Assembly (NCBI GenBank): GCA_041394145.1
Contig: JAWKIW010000022.1
Coordinates: 19,588-83,587 of the forward strand
Direction of reading: 5' to 3'
Source: JAWKIW01 sp041394145
Lineage (GTDB): Bacteria; Actinomycetota; Acidimicrobiia; Acidimicrobiales; Acidimicrobilacustridaceae
Length of the DNA stretch: 64,000 nt
Below the pieces are notes generated by a model. The model worked only from the letters and a program-made list of their open reading frames with translations, did no database searches and was not told the DNA's origin. How positions within the stretch are numbered: the stretch's first letter is position 1; each line of letters begins with the position of its first letter. This document shows positions 1 to 9,195 of the stretch, one piece after another. A program made the position numbers and the translations under genes.

Positions 1-429
1 ACAGGCCGACCCGCACGAAGGCCACGTTGAACCGGGCCGAGGGCGAGCACACCCGGATGTCGCTGGCCAGCGCGAGGGCGAACCCGCCCCCGCTGGCCGC
101 GCCGTGCACCGCGGCGATGACCGGCTGGCGCAGGGAGCGCATGGCGGGCACCAGCGTGGCGATCGACTGCTGCACCGCCAACCCCGCCTGGGTCCGGCCC
201 AGGCCGGCGGCCTCGGGCGGTGTGGCCCCTCGCGCAGGTCGAGGCCGGCGCAGAAGGCGCGCCCGGCGCCGGTGAGGACGATCCCGCGACAGCTGCGGTC
301 GTGGCGGAGCGAGGCGAACGCCTCGTGGAGGCCGGCGACCAGCTCGGCGTTCATGGCATTGAGCGACTCGGGTCGTTGCAGGGTGACCAGGGCGACGCCG
401 CGCTCCCGGGAGATCTCGACAGCGGTCAT
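1..429 (-). CDS. Enoyl-CoA hydratase/isomerase family protein, partial and frameshifted
   Basis: A crotonase-fold protein running off the left edge. Read on the minus strand from the ATG at 429, it gives a typical N-terminus (MTAVEISRERGVALVTLQRP), then the CoA/oxyanion segment AFCAGLDL and, after a break, HGAASGGGFALALASD, the second oxyanion-hole region of the family. The reading frame changes near 220-240, in the loop after AFCAGLDL. Both halves are otherwise good crotonase sequence, so a single-base error or a recent inactivation is likely. Crotonases hydrate or isomerise enoyl-CoA esters in fatty-acid or aromatic breakdown. The substrate cannot be told. It is divergent from the acyltransferase at 474. 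Confidence 0.85.
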   Translation of the reverse strand, partial: MTAVEISRERGVALVTLQRPESLNAMNAELVAGLHEAFASLRHDRSCRGIVLTGAGRAFCAGLDLREGPHRPRPPAWAGPRRGWRCSSRSPRWCPPCAPCASRSSPRCTARPAGAGSPSRWPATSGCARPRPGSTWPSCGSAC

Positions 430-473
430 CACGCGATACTTGCACCCGTGCGACACGGCGGGGCCGTCCTCCG

Positions 474-1832
474 GTGAGCAGCGGCACGCCGCGCCCGGGC
501 GGGGTGCGCGACCTCGTCGACCGCACGCCAGCCGACCGCGACCGCTTCGTCGACTTCCTCCGGGCGACCTCCATCCTCGTGGTGATGCTCGGGCACTGGC
601 TGATCTCGGTCGTGGGGCGCTCGGGCGACGAGATCACCGGCACTAGCGCGCTCGGCACCGTGCGCCCGCTGCAGCTGGCGACCTGGGTGCTGCAGGTGAT
701 GCCGGTGTTCTTCTTCGTCGGCGGCTTCTCGAACCTGCTCGCCATCGGCCACGAGCACGCCCGCAGGGCAGCTACCGCGGCTACCTCCGCACCCGCACAG
801 CGCGGCTGCTGCGACCGACGATGCTCTTCGCAGGGTCTGGCTGTTCGCCGCCGCCGTCCTCGGGCGCACCGACCTGAACGAGGCCTCGGTGCACTTCGCC
901 GGTCAGCTCGCCGCCCAGCCGCTGTGGTTCCTGGCCGTCTACCTGATCGTCGTCGCCCTCGCCCCGCCGATGGCCTTCGTGCACCGGCGGCGGCCGATCG
1001 TGCCGTTCGTCGCCCTGCCGGCCGCTGTCGTGCTCTTCGACCAGCTCCGTCTGCACGGACAGGCCGAGGGTCTCGCCATGGCCAACTACGTGCTGGTCTT
1101 CCTGTTCGCGCAGCAGCTGGGCTTCCTCTACGGCGACGGGTGGCTGACGGGCCGGTCGAGGCGATCGCTCCTCGTCGCCGCAGCGGCCGCCTTCGGAGTG
1201 CTCGTCGTGCTCACCGCCTGGGGGCCGTACCCGACGAGCATGGTCGGCGTGCCCGGCGAGTCCCTGTCGAACATGAGCCCGCCGACGGTGTGCATCCTCG
1301 TGCTGACCGTCGCCCAGGTCGGGCTGCTCATGGCCCTGCGGACGCCGGCCAACCGCTGGCTGGCGCACCGCCGGCCGTGGACCTTCACGGTCGTGGTGAA
1401 CGCCCGGATCATGACGCTCTTCCTCTGGCACCTCACGGCCATCGTGCTCGTCGCCGGCGCCGCCGTCGCCGTCGGGGCGCCGCTCGCCGACGCGGGGTCC
1501 GCCGCCTGGTGGCTCGGCCGACCGGTGTGGGTGCGCTGTCGGCGCTCGTCCTCGTGGTCCGGTCGCCGCCTTCGGCTGGGCGGAGGCGGCACCCGGTGCC
1601 GGGGGCGGCGGCGCGCCACGTCGGCGGTCGTCGGTGTCGCCGGTGTCCTGCTCGCGGTCCGTGGGCTGATCGGCGTTGCCATGACCGGCTTCGCCCCGCC
1701 CCTGCAGGCCTCCGGCGACCCGTTCCTCGGGATGACGCTCAGCCCGGTCCTCGACGTGGCGCTCGTCGTCGCCGGCTACCTCCTCGTGCAGGGCCGCCGG
1801 ACCGCGCCTCGTCCCCCACCCCTGTGGTGTGA
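474..1832 (+). CDS. Acyltransferase 3 family membrane protein, frameshifted
   Basis: Multi-pass membrane O-acyltransferase of the acyltransferase-3 family, which moves acyl groups onto surface sugars, lipids or exported molecules. The GTG at 474 is followed by the family hallmark RDRFVDFLRATSILVVMLGHW (Arg and His in the first helix). More hydrophobic helices follow, including QPLWFLAVYLIVVALAPPM and the FLWHLTAIVLVAG segment. The frame shifts at about 760-830 and again around 1530-1600. Both flanks keep family-like helices, so I read it as one gene of about 450 residues. The end at 1832 is the nearest stop in the first frame and is approximate. Family membership is fairly sure; the acceptor is unknown. 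Confidence 0.75.
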   Translation: MSSGTPRPGGVRDLVDRTPADRDRFVDFLRATSILVVMLGHWLISVVGRSGDEITGTSALGTVRPLQLATWVLQVMPVFFFVGGFSNLLAIGHEHARRAATAATSAPAQRGCCDRRCSSQGLAVRRRRPRAHRPERGLGALRRSARRPAAVVPGRLPDRRRPRPADGLRAPAAADRAVRRPAGRCRALRPAPSARTGRGSRHGQLRAGLPVRAAAGLPLRRRVADGPVEAIAPRRRSGRLRSARRAHRLGAVPDEHGRRARRVPVEHEPADGVHPRADRRPGRAAHGPADAGQPLAGAPPAVDLHGRGERPDHDALPLAPHGHRARRRRRRRRRGAARRRGVRRLVARPTGVGALSALVLVVRSPPSAGRRRHPVPGAAARHVGGRRCRRCPARGPWADRRCHDRLRPAPAGLRRPVPRDDAQPGPRRGARRRRLPPRAGPPDRASSPTPVV

Positions 1833-1914
1833 GTCACCTCCCGCTTCGGGACCTCCGACCCTGCCCGAGGCGCCGGCGACGGCGTTCGATCGCGGGGCGA
1901 GGAGGCGAGGCCTG

Positions 1915-3235
1915 GTGACGAACGGGGGCGACCTCGCCGAGGTGACCGGCGACGGGGAGACGACGACGTCGGACGGGTCGGGACGGACCGGATCGAGCGG
2001 GTGGTTGGGCGGGCTCCAGGCCCGCTGGCAGGGGGTCGAGAAGCAGCTGGCCCGCAACCCGCTCGGGCGACTGCTCGGGGTGGGGCCCCGCACCGCGGGC
2101 TACGTCGTGCGCACGCTGCGCCGTCGCTACGGCGCCGTCCACCTCGAGGACTTCCCCACCGTGCGGCTGACGCCGACCCACCTCGGCTCGGTGGCGATGG
2201 ACGAGGCCATCCTGCTCGTCGCCAAGGGACCGAGCCGCTTCCCGGGCCGTGCCGACTACGAGCGGGTCGGTCGCGAGCTGGCCGACGCCCGGGTGCTGTA
2301 CCGCGAGCGCGGCTGGACCGACGACCCCGCGTCCTACCACCGCGATCCCCCGTCGTTGGGCCCCTCCGACGTGCAGCGCACCGAGGGCTGGGCGCACCGG
2401 CTGCGCTACGAGCGCATCTGGTTCCCGTCGGAGTTCGAGCCCTACGAGGGTGAACCGGGCCGCGAGCGCTGGCTCGGCTTCCACACCAACCGCACCGCCG
2501 GGGCCTGGGTGCTGCGCCACGACGACGACGAGCCGCCCGTGGCTCGTGTGCCAGCACGGCTTCGGCATGGGCTACGCCTTCATGGAGTTCCCGGCGTTCC
2601 ACGCCGCCCACCTCCACCACGACCTCGGCCTCAACCTCGTCGGACCCACCCTGCCGGTGCACGGGCACCGCAAGGTCTCGGCCATGTCGGGCGACGAGTT
2701 CTTGTCCTTCGACCTCATGAACGCGGTGCACGGCCTGGCCCAGTCCGTGTGGGACGTGCGCCGGGTGCTCACCTGGGTGCGCGCCCAGGAGCCCACCGAC
2801 GTCGGCCTGTACGGGTTCTCGCTCGGCGGGTACGTCGCCTCGCTGGTGGCGGCCTTCGAGCCGGGCCTCGACCTGGTGATCGCCGGCGTGCCGGTCAGCG
2901 ACTTCCCGGCGCTGTTCGCGTCGCAGAGCCCGATGGTGATCCGCCACCGGGCGGTCGAGCACGGCATCCTCGGTGGCCCGGCCGACGAGGTGCACCGCGT
3001 CGTGTCGCCCCTCGTGCTCGACCCGACGGTCCCGTTCGAGCGCCGCTACGTGTTCGCCGGGCAGGGCGACCGGATGGCTCCACCCCCGGCAGGCGTACGA
3101 CCTGTGGCGGCACTGGGGCAAGCCCCGCATGCAGTGGTACCCGGGAACCACATGGGCTTCCTGTGGTCGTCGGAGGTCAAGGGCTTCATCGACGAGGCCC
3201 TGACCGAGCGAGGCCTCGTCGCCCCACCGCCGTGA
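1915..3235 (+). CDS. Alpha/beta hydrolase, frameshifted
   Basis: Cytosolic-type serine hydrolase of about 440 residues. A charged N-terminal half is followed by an alpha/beta hydrolase core: LVCQHGFGMGYAF (HG oxyanion strand), the nucleophile elbow YGFSLGGYVASL, and a C-terminal segment with PGNHMGFLW that probably carries the catalytic His. The frame breaks at about 2540, where removing one C from a C-run restores the frame. A compensating pair lies at about 3075 and 3140: between them a different frame gives HPRQAYDLWRHWGKPRMQWY. The GTG at 1915 is the first start after the preceding gene. It converges on and overlaps the lipase at 3186 by 50 bases. Substrate unknown. Confidence 0.75.
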
Positions 3236-4313
3236 GCGACCCCCGGTCCCCCGTCGGCCACCACGCCTCGATCGCCGCGAAGACGTCCGGGTGGCTCGCC
3301 ATGGCCAGGTGGGTGAGCCCCGGGAACACGCGCACCGTCGCCCCGGGGAACAGCGCGCCGCCGTCGACGTCGTCGGTCACCCCGGTGGCGCTCGCCGGGG
3401 TCACGAGCGCGTCGCCGAGCACGCGGGCGACGGCGTGGTCAGGATCGGCGGTCACGCTCCCCGCCACGATCAGGTAGGCCGCGCGGGGCAGGGGGCGCAC
3501 CTCGTGCGGCCTCGGGCGGGCGCGGGCGTCGGGATCCTGCTCGAGCCAGTCCTCGTCGAGGATCGCCCCGAAGCGGAGGTCCTTGATCCCGGCGCTGCGC
3601 CGATCCAGGCCGAGGCCGACGAGCCGGGTGGCCGGCACCGGCACGGACCACAGGGCGCCGCTCACGAGGTTGGCGAGCTCCTCGAGGGGCGCCCCGGTGT
3701 TGGGCACCCCGACCAGCACGACCCGGCGCACCGCCTGGGTCCACCGCCGACGGACGGCGAGGGCGTGCTCGCCCCGGGGCAGGACCGTGGCGTAGTGGCA
3801 CGCCGAGCGGACCACGAGGCCGCCCATGCTGTGCCCGATGAGGTCGATCTCGCGCACCCGGACCGGCCACGCCGCGACGAGGCGGCGCAGCACCACGGCG
3901 AGCTCGCGACCGTTGACCGAGATGTGGCGTCCGGTGTTGTAGCGCACGGCGAGCGGGGTGACGCCGTGCTCGCGGGCCAGCAGGGTGCCGAACGTGGTGG
4001 ACGGATCGCGCTCGACCTGCCAGATCGACTCGGTCGACATCAGGCCATGGACGAGCAGGCACAGCTTCGGCGTCGCCACGACGCCCGCCGCCCCGAGCGC
4101 GTCGGCGAGCGCACCCCGCTCGAGCGGCAGGACCGTGGCGCCCGCCCGGATCGTCATCGGCGTGGCGAACGGTGAGCCCTGGTCGTCGAGCGCGTCGCCG
4201 AACAGGCCGTTGACGACCGCCACCGCCGCCTCGCGCCGGCCTGGCAGGGCGGTCAGCGCGCCGAGCAGCCGCTCGGCCGTCCCGACCGCCCGCGAGCGCT
4301 CGGGGATCTCCAC
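3186..4313 (-). CDS. PGAP1/lipase-like alpha/beta hydrolase
   Basis: 375-residue serine hydrolase. The core shows LCLLVHGLMSTESIW (oxyanion strand), IDLIGHSMGGLVVRSA (nucleophile Ser162 in GHSMGG) and a late FPGLTHLAMASHPD segment with a plausible catalytic His. The pattern of long-chain ester hydrolases related to PGAP1 or triacylglycerol lipases fits, including VLVGVPNTGAPLE after the nucleophile. No signal peptide is visible, so a cytosolic location is likely. The GTG start at 4313 is supported by a TAGGGT element six bases upstream. It is divergent from the amidase at 4354. Exact substrate unknown. Confidence 0.85.
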   Translation of the reverse strand: MEIPERSRAVGTAERLLGALTALPGRREAAVAVVNGLFGDALDDQGSPFATPMTIRAGATVLPLERGALADALGAAGVVATPKLCLLVHGLMSTESIWQVERDPSTTFGTLLAREHGVTPLAVRYNTGRHISVNGRELAVVLRRLVAAWPVRVREIDLIGHSMGGLVVRSACHYATVLPRGEHALAVRRRWTQAVRRVVLVGVPNTGAPLEELANLVSGALWSVPVPATRLVGLGLDRRSAGIKDLRFGAILDEDWLEQDPDARARPRPHEVRPLPRAAYLIVAGSVTADPDHAVARVLGDALVTPASATGVTDDVDGGALFPGATVRVFPGLTHLAMASHPDVFAAIEAWWPTGDRGSLTAVGRRGLARSGPRR

Positions 4314-4319
4314 GCCGTC

Positions 4320-4325
4320 ACCCTA
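4320..4325 (-). promoter_or_regulatory. Candidate -10 element, leaderless lipase promoter
   Basis: TAGGGT on the minus strand, six bases before the GTG at 4313. This spacing would put the transcript start at or next to the start codon. It forms a divergent pair with the TAGAGT at 4342-4347. Confidence 0.55.
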
Positions 4326-4341
4326 CGACCCATCCCCGCCC

Positions 4342-4347
4342 TAGAGT
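4342..4347 (+). promoter_or_regulatory. Candidate -10 element, leaderless amidase promoter
   Basis: TAGAGT six bases before the GTG at 4354. No Shine-Dalgarno sequence lies between them, so a leaderless transcript is the simplest reading. Confidence 0.55.
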
Positions 4348-4353
4348 CCGGCG

Positions 4354-5811
4354 GTGGACCTCGACCGCTCCGACGCCGCCACGGCCTGCGCCCGACTCGC
4401 CGCCGGGGAGGTGTCGAGCGAGGAGCTGCTCGACGCCCAGCTCGCCCGGATCGAGTCCCGCGACGTCGAGGTGCACGCGGTCGTCGCCCTCGACGTCGAC
4501 CGGGCCCGCGCCCGGGCGCGCGCCGCCGACGAGGCCACCGCCCGCGGCGAGTCGTGGGGCCCGCTGCACGGGCTGCCGATCACGGTGAAGGACGCCTTCG
4601 AGACCGAGGGCCTCGTCACCACCTGCGGCGTCGCCGAGCTGGCCGACCACGTCCCCGAGCGCGACGCCGACGCCGTCGCCCGGCTGCGGGCCGCCGGCGC
4701 CATCGTCTTCGGCAAGACGAACCTCCCGCCCTTCGCCAGCGACATCGACACCTTCAACGACATCTACGGCCTGACCCGCAACCCGTGGGATCCCGACCGG
4801 ACGCCGGGTGGGTCGTCGGGCGGCTCGGCCGCCGCCGTCGCCACCGGGATGTCCCTGCTGGAGCTGGGCAGCGACATCGGCGGCTCCATCCGCTCCCCCG
4901 CCCACTACTGCGGCGTGTTCGGCCACAAGGCCACCTGGGGCGCCGTGCCCGGCCGGGGCCACATCCCCCCGATGCCGGGCGGGCTCGCCCCGTCCGACCT
5001 CGGCGTGTTCGGTCCCCTCGGCCGCAGCGTCGCCGACCTCGACCTCGGCGTCACCGTCCTCACGGGCGACGACGTCGGCGGCGTGCCCGGGGCACGGCTC
5101 CCCGCGGCACCCGAGCGGCTCCTCGACCTCAGCGGGTGCCGGATCGGCGTCTGGTCGTCGGACGCAGCGGCACCCACGGCCGCCGACGTCACCGCCCTGG
5201 TCGAGGGCCTCGGTGCCCGGCTCGCCGACGCCGGCGCCCGGGTCGACCCGGAGATCCGCCCGTCCGTCCCGCTGGAGACGAGCTACGCCTGCTACCTGCG
5301 CCTGCTGACCGCGGCCATGGCGCCGACCTTCGACGACGACACGCGCGCCCTGCTGCAGGCTGTCGCCGCCACCGCCGACTGGTCCACCACCGACCCGATG
5401 GTCGCCGCCGCCCAGGGCGGGGCGGCCGATCACGCCCACTGGCTGCTGGCCGACGAGCAGCGGTGGCGGGTGGTGGCGGCGTGGGACCGCCTCTTCGAGT
5501 CGGTCGACGTGGTGCTCGCGCCGTGCACGCCGGTGCCGGCCTTCCCCCACGACGCCACGCCCATGATCTCGCGGACGCTCGACGTCGACGGCGAGCCCGT
5601 GCCGGCCATGCTCCACACCGCGTGGGCGTCGCTGGCATCGCTGCCGCTGCTGCCCGCGACCGCGGTGCCCGTCGGCCTCGTCGACGGCCTGCCGTGCGGC
5701 GTGCAGGTGATCGGCCCCCGCTTCGCCGACCGCACCACGCTCGCCGTGGCCGCCCACGTCGAGCAGCTCTGCGGCGGCTTCACCCCACCACCCGAAAGGC
5801 CCGCCCCGTGA
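4354..5811 (+). CDS. Amidase signature family hydrolase
   Basis: 485-residue amidase, close to the family's usual length, hydrolysing a carboxamide. The Ser-cisSer-Lys triad is intact: Lys79 in PITVKDAF, cis-Ser154 in the glycine/serine-rich GGSSGGSAAAVA box and nucleophile Ser178 in GSDIGGSIR. The spacings (75 and 24 residues) match those known for fatty-acid amide hydrolase. The GTG start at 4354 sits behind a TAGAGT element. Its stop overlaps the next start (GTGA at 5808), so the SDR downstream is probably translationally coupled. The natural amide cannot be inferred. Confidence 0.93.
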   Translation: MDLDRSDAATACARLAAGEVSSEELLDAQLARIESRDVEVHAVVALDVDRARARARAADEATARGESWGPLHGLPITVKDAFETEGLVTTCGVAELADHVPERDADAVARLRAAGAIVFGKTNLPPFASDIDTFNDIYGLTRNPWDPDRTPGGSSGGSAAAVATGMSLLELGSDIGGSIRSPAHYCGVFGHKATWGAVPGRGHIPPMPGGLAPSDLGVFGPLGRSVADLDLGVTVLTGDDVGGVPGARLPAAPERLLDLSGCRIGVWSSDAAAPTAADVTALVEGLGARLADAGARVDPEIRPSVPLETSYACYLRLLTAAMAPTFDDDTRALLQAVAATADWSTTDPMVAAAQGGAADHAHWLLADEQRWRVVAAWDRLFESVDVVLAPCTPVPAFPHDATPMISRTLDVDGEPVPAMLHTAWASLASLPLLPATAVPVGLVDGLPCGVQVIGPRFADRTTLAVAAHVEQLCGGFTPPPERPAP

Positions 5812-6620
5812 GAACGCTCTTCGACCGTGTCGCCGTGGTCACCGGGGCCGGCAGCGGCATCGGCCGGGCCACCAGCGAGCGGCTGGCCGAACGGGGCTGC
5901 CACCTGGCCCTCGTCGACGTGAACGAAGCGGGACTGGCCGCCACCGCGGCACAGGTGCGCGCCGGGGGGCGGCGGGTCTCCACCCACGTCGCCGACGTCT
6001 CCGACGCGGACCGCATGGCCGCCCTGCCCGGCGAGGTCCTCGACCGGCACGGCGCCTGCCACGTCCTCGTGAACAACGCCGGGGTGACCAGCGCCGGCCG
6101 CTACGAGGACGACGAGCTCGACGACGTCCGCTGGATGGTCGGCATCAACGTGTGGGGGGTCCTGCACGGCTGCAAGTTCTTCCTGCCGGTCCTGCGGGAG
6201 GCCGACGAGGCCCACATCGTGAACCTGTCGAGCATGGTGGCCTTCGTGGGCCTGCCCCAGAACGCCGTCTACTCGCTCACCAAGGGGGCGGTGCGGGCCT
6301 TCACCGAGGCGCTGCGGGCGGAGCTGATCGACAGCCGCATCGGGGTCACCGCCGTGTTCCCCGGCGCCATCAACACCAACATCATGGCGGCGGCCCGCGG
6401 AGCCGAGTCCGAGCGCCTCGCCACCATGGCCCGCAGCCGGCTCGCCCCCGTGCTGCTGCGCTCGCCCGACGCGGTGGCCCGCAAGATCGTGCGGGCGATC
6501 GACAAGGACAAGCCCCGTGTCCTCGTCGGGCCCGACGCCCACCTGTTCGACCTGACCGCCCGCGTCCTGCCGGGCCGGTCCGGCCTCGTCGGTCGGGCCG
6601 TCAACCGCATGACGGGCTGA
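5808..6620 (+). CDS. Short-chain dehydrogenase/reductase
   Basis: 270-residue classical SDR. It has the cofactor-binding TGAGSGIG near the N-terminus, the NNAG structural motif (VLVNNAGVTS), catalytic Ser in IVNLSSM and the YSLTK Tyr/Lys pair. The Asp at the end of the second strand (LALVDVNE) suggests NAD(H) preference. The GTG start overlaps the amidase stop in GTGA. The pair may oxidise or reduce an alcohol or ketone of an amide-derived compound, but that is inference. Substrate unknown. Confidence 0.92.
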   Translation: MRTLFDRVAVVTGAGSGIGRATSERLAERGCHLALVDVNEAGLAATAAQVRAGGRRVSTHVADVSDADRMAALPGEVLDRHGACHVLVNNAGVTSAGRYEDDELDDVRWMVGINVWGVLHGCKFFLPVLREADEAHIVNLSSMVAFVGLPQNAVYSLTKGAVRAFTEALRAELIDSRIGVTAVFPGAINTNIMAAARGAESERLATMARSRLAPVLLRSPDAVARKIVRAIDKDKPRVLVGPDAHLFDLTARVLPGRSGLVGRAVNRMTG

Positions 6621-6629
6621 GGCTCGAGA

Positions 6630-7610
6630 TCACAGGTAGAGGCCGACCCGGTCGATGAAGAAGTCCGTGCTCGAGCTGGCCGGCACCAGTGCGACGGCCT
6701 GCCCCGACGTGTCGATGGCCGTGTAGGTCGTGTTGGCCACGATCTCGTTGGGCGCGAACCAGTTGACCGACGAGGTGTTCGGGAAGCTGATGCCGTTCTG
6801 GTACAGGGCCAGGAACCCGCTCGCCGAGGTGTTCACCACGGTGAGGTTCACCAGCACGCCGCGAGGCAGCGGCCCGAGGCCGGGCAGCATCCCGGTGAGG
6901 CAGTCGATGACCCGCGTGCCGTTGGACAGCGGCCCCTTGGTCACGTTGAGGGGTGGGTTCCCCGGCCGCGAGTCGTAGATGCGGGTCGGGGTCATGGGCA
7001 CGAACGCCTGGTCGTTGGGCTGGAAGCCGAGGCGCAGCGACCGGATGCGGAAGGTGCCCGTCGCGTAGGTGTACAAGGTGGCGTCGTAGGAGCTCGCCGT
7101 GGGGTCGATGCGATGGTTCATCGACCCGAACACGGTCTGCAGACCGGTCCCGTTGGGCACGGAGATCAGCCCGAAGGCGTTGACGCTGCCACCGGTGAGG
7201 GGCAGCGCCTCGATGTAGACCGTCCGGGTGACGCCGGAGGTGTTGGTCGCACAGACCTGCGCCGAGAGCAGCTGCGCGCCCCAGGGCAGGTCGAGGTCAG
7301 CGGTCAGGTAGCCGTCGTCGAGGTTGGTGTAGGTGCCCGTCGACGTGACGACGCGACCGTCGCTCGGCGAGACCGGCTGGAACGCCGTGCCACCCCAGCT
7401 CTTGAACTGGAGGCCGGGGACCACGGCCAGCGGCGGGCCGCCGGGAGCCTCGGCGGTGGCCCGCAGGGGGCCGGGGAGATCGGGGTCGAGGCTGTCGGCG
7501 CCGGCGGGGTCGACACCGGCGACGTGCAGCACGGCGGCACCGGCGAGGCCACCGGCGCCGGCGAGGACGTCCCGCCGGGTCACCGATGGGGATTCCTGTG
7601 CGTGGCGCAT
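6630..7610 (-). CDS. Tat-exported protein with actinobacterial C-terminal beta-domain
   Basis: 326-residue exported protein of unknown function. The N-terminus has a twin-arginine signal (SVTRRDVLAGAGGLAGAAVL) and a likely cleavage after AGA. The middle is Ser/Thr/Asn-rich beta-type sequence. The last 120 residues (PTRIYDSRPGNPP... GVLVNLTVVNTSASGFLALY... SSTDFFIDRVGLYL) match a secreted beta-domain often repeated in Acidimicrobiia surface proteins. I recognise that pattern from memory, not from a search. The start at ATG 7610 is set by a GGAGG five bases upstream, which excludes the longer upstream frame. Confidence 0.8.
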   Translation of the reverse strand: MRHAQESPSVTRRDVLAGAGGLAGAAVLHVAGVDPAGADSLDPDLPGPLRATAEAPGGPPLAVVPGLQFKSWGGTAFQPVSPSDGRVVTSTGTYTNLDDGYLTADLDLPWGAQLLSAQVCATNTSGVTRTVYIEALPLTGGSVNAFGLISVPNGTGLQTVFGSMNHRIDPTASSYDATLYTYATGTFRIRSLRLGFQPNDQAFVPMTPTRIYDSRPGNPPLNVTKGPLSNGTRVIDCLTGMLPGLGPLPRGVLVNLTVVNTSASGFLALYQNGISFPNTSSVNWFAPNEIVANTTYTAIDTSGQAVALVPASSSTDFFIDRVGLYL

Positions 7611-7721
7611 GATGGCCTCCCCCGTCGAGCTGGTGGGACACCTCGACCGTGCGCCGTCGCCGAGGCGCCGGGACGGGCCCCACAGGCCCGCGCGCCGGGC
7701 CGAACGGCCCTGCTGCGCCGT

Positions 7722-7735
7722 CCCGCGATCGCGGG
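7722..7735. repeat. Perfect 14-base palindrome in divergent intergenic region
   Basis: CCCGCGATCGCGGG, self-complementary, lies between the Tat-exported gene (start 7610) and the WS/DGAT gene (start 7768), 32 bases before the latter. It could be an operator, but GC-rich DNA yields such sequences by chance. The rest of 7611-7767 shows no coding sequence. A second short inverted repeat (GGCCCG/CGGGCC) lies near 7686-7702. Confidence 0.35.
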
Positions 7736-7767
7736 GCTGACGTCCGGCCCTACCCCGGACCGGCACC

Positions 7768-9183
7768 GTGGCCCACGATCCACTCGTGGCCGAGCAGCTC
7801 GCAGGGATCGACGCTGCGTTCTTGTCGATGGAGTCGCCCACCAGCCACCTCCAGGGGATCGGCGTGGTGCGCCTCGACGCCGCCGCGCCCCGCCTCGACG
7901 TCGAGGAGCTGCGCGCCCTGGTGCGCCACCGCCTGCCCCACCTCGACCTGCTGCACCGCCGGCTGGTCGAGGTGCCCGGCGGGCTCGACCAGCCCTACTG
8001 GATCGACGTCGTCCCCGACCTCGACGAGCACGTGCGCGCCGGCCGGCTCCCGGAGGGCGCCGCACCCGCCGACCTCGAGGCGTTCGTCGCCGAGGTGGCG
8101 GCCACCCCGTGCGACCGCACCAGGCCCATGTGGGAGTTCTGGCTGGTCGACGACCTGCCCGGCGGCGGCCAAGCGCTCATCATCAAGATGCACCACGCCC
8201 TGAGCGACGGCGTCGGGGCCCTGGCGCTGGTCGCCCAGCTCTTCGACACCGAGGCCGGGCCGATCGAGGCGTCCGAGGAGGAGCCGGGGTCCGTGCAGGA
8301 CGAGGAGCCGCCGTCGACGCCGTGGCTGCTCGGCCAGGCCGCCCTGCACTTCCTGCGCCGGCCGGTCGAGCTGGTGACCACGACCGCCGAGCTCGTCGCG
8401 ACGGCGGGGCGGCTGCGGGCCAGCGTCACCGCCCAGGCCGGTCTCGAGCTGGCCGCCCCGCTGGTGACGCCGCACCTGCCGTTCCACGGCCCGGTCACCG
8501 CCGACCGGTCGGTGGCGCTGCGCGACCTGCCGCTCGACCGGGTGAAGGCGATCGCCAGAGCGTCGGACACGCGGGTCAACGACGTCGTGCTCACCCTCCT
8601 GGCCGGGACCCTGCGCCGCTGGCTGCTGCTGCACGACGAGCTCCCCGACCAGCCGCTGGTGGCCGCGGTGCCCGTCTCCACCCGGACCGAGGCCGACCTG
8701 TTCGATCCCGGCAACCACGTCTCGGTCCTGTTCGTCCACCTCCTCACCAACGTCGCCGACCCACGCGAGCGCCTCGAGCTCACCGCCGCCGTCGCCACCG
8801 GGGGCAAGACCGTCCACACCGCCTTCGGTCCGCACACCCTGACCCGGATGGCGTCCATCACCTACCCGCTCGTCCTCTCGGTGCCGATGGGCGTCTACCA
8901 GCGCACCCAGCTCGCCGAGCGGCACCCGGCCGCGGTCAACCTCGTGGTGTCCAACGTCCCCGGTCCTCCCTTCGACCTGTTCCTCGCCGGTCGCCGGGCC
9001 GCCGCCTTCTACGCCCTGGGCCCCATCTTCGACGGCGTGGCCCTCAACATCACCGTCATCTCCTTCCACGGCGTGCTCGGCTTCGGCTACATCACCTGCC
9101 CCGACCGCCTCGACGACCTCCACCGGCTCGCCGACCAGCAGGACGCCGCCCTCGAGGAGCTGGCTTCGGCCGTCGGCGTCTAG
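7768..9183 (+). CDS. Wax ester synthase/diacylglycerol acyltransferase (WS/DGAT) family
   Basis: 471-residue acyltransferase, the usual length for bacterial WS/DGATs. The active-site motif HHALSDG (HHxxxDG) lies at about residues 142-148. Other conserved parts are PMWEFWLVDDL before it, the helix with RVNDVVLTLLAG and the NLVVSNVPGPP segment near residue 390. These enzymes join fatty acyl-CoA to diacylglycerol or fatty alcohols, producing storage lipid at the membrane. The GTG at 7768 is the chosen start. Its stop TAG is part of the TAGCGT that precedes the next gene. Whether it makes wax esters, triacylglycerol or both is not readable from sequence. Confidence 0.92.
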   Translation: MAHDPLVAEQLAGIDAAFLSMESPTSHLQGIGVVRLDAAAPRLDVEELRALVRHRLPHLDLLHRRLVEVPGGLDQPYWIDVVPDLDEHVRAGRLPEGAAPADLEAFVAEVAATPCDRTRPMWEFWLVDDLPGGGQALIIKMHHALSDGVGALALVAQLFDTEAGPIEASEEEPGSVQDEEPPSTPWLLGQAALHFLRRPVELVTTTAELVATAGRLRASVTAQAGLELAAPLVTPHLPFHGPVTADRSVALRDLPLDRVKAIARASDTRVNDVVLTLLAGTLRRWLLLHDELPDQPLVAAVPVSTRTEADLFDPGNHVSVLFVHLLTNVADPRERLELTAAVATGGKTVHTAFGPHTLTRMASITYPLVLSVPMGVYQRTQLAERHPAAVNLVVSNVPGPPFDLFLAGRRAAAFYALGPIFDGVALNITVISFHGVLGFGYITCPDRLDDLHRLADQQDAALEELASAVGV

Positions 9184-9186
9184 CGT
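9181..9186 (+). promoter_or_regulatory. Candidate -10 element before zinc-ribbon gene
   Basis: TAGCGT, nine bases before ATG 9196. Its first three bases are also the stop codon of the WS/DGAT gene, so promoter and stop are shared. Confidence 0.45.
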
Positions 9187-9195
9187 CGACGCCGC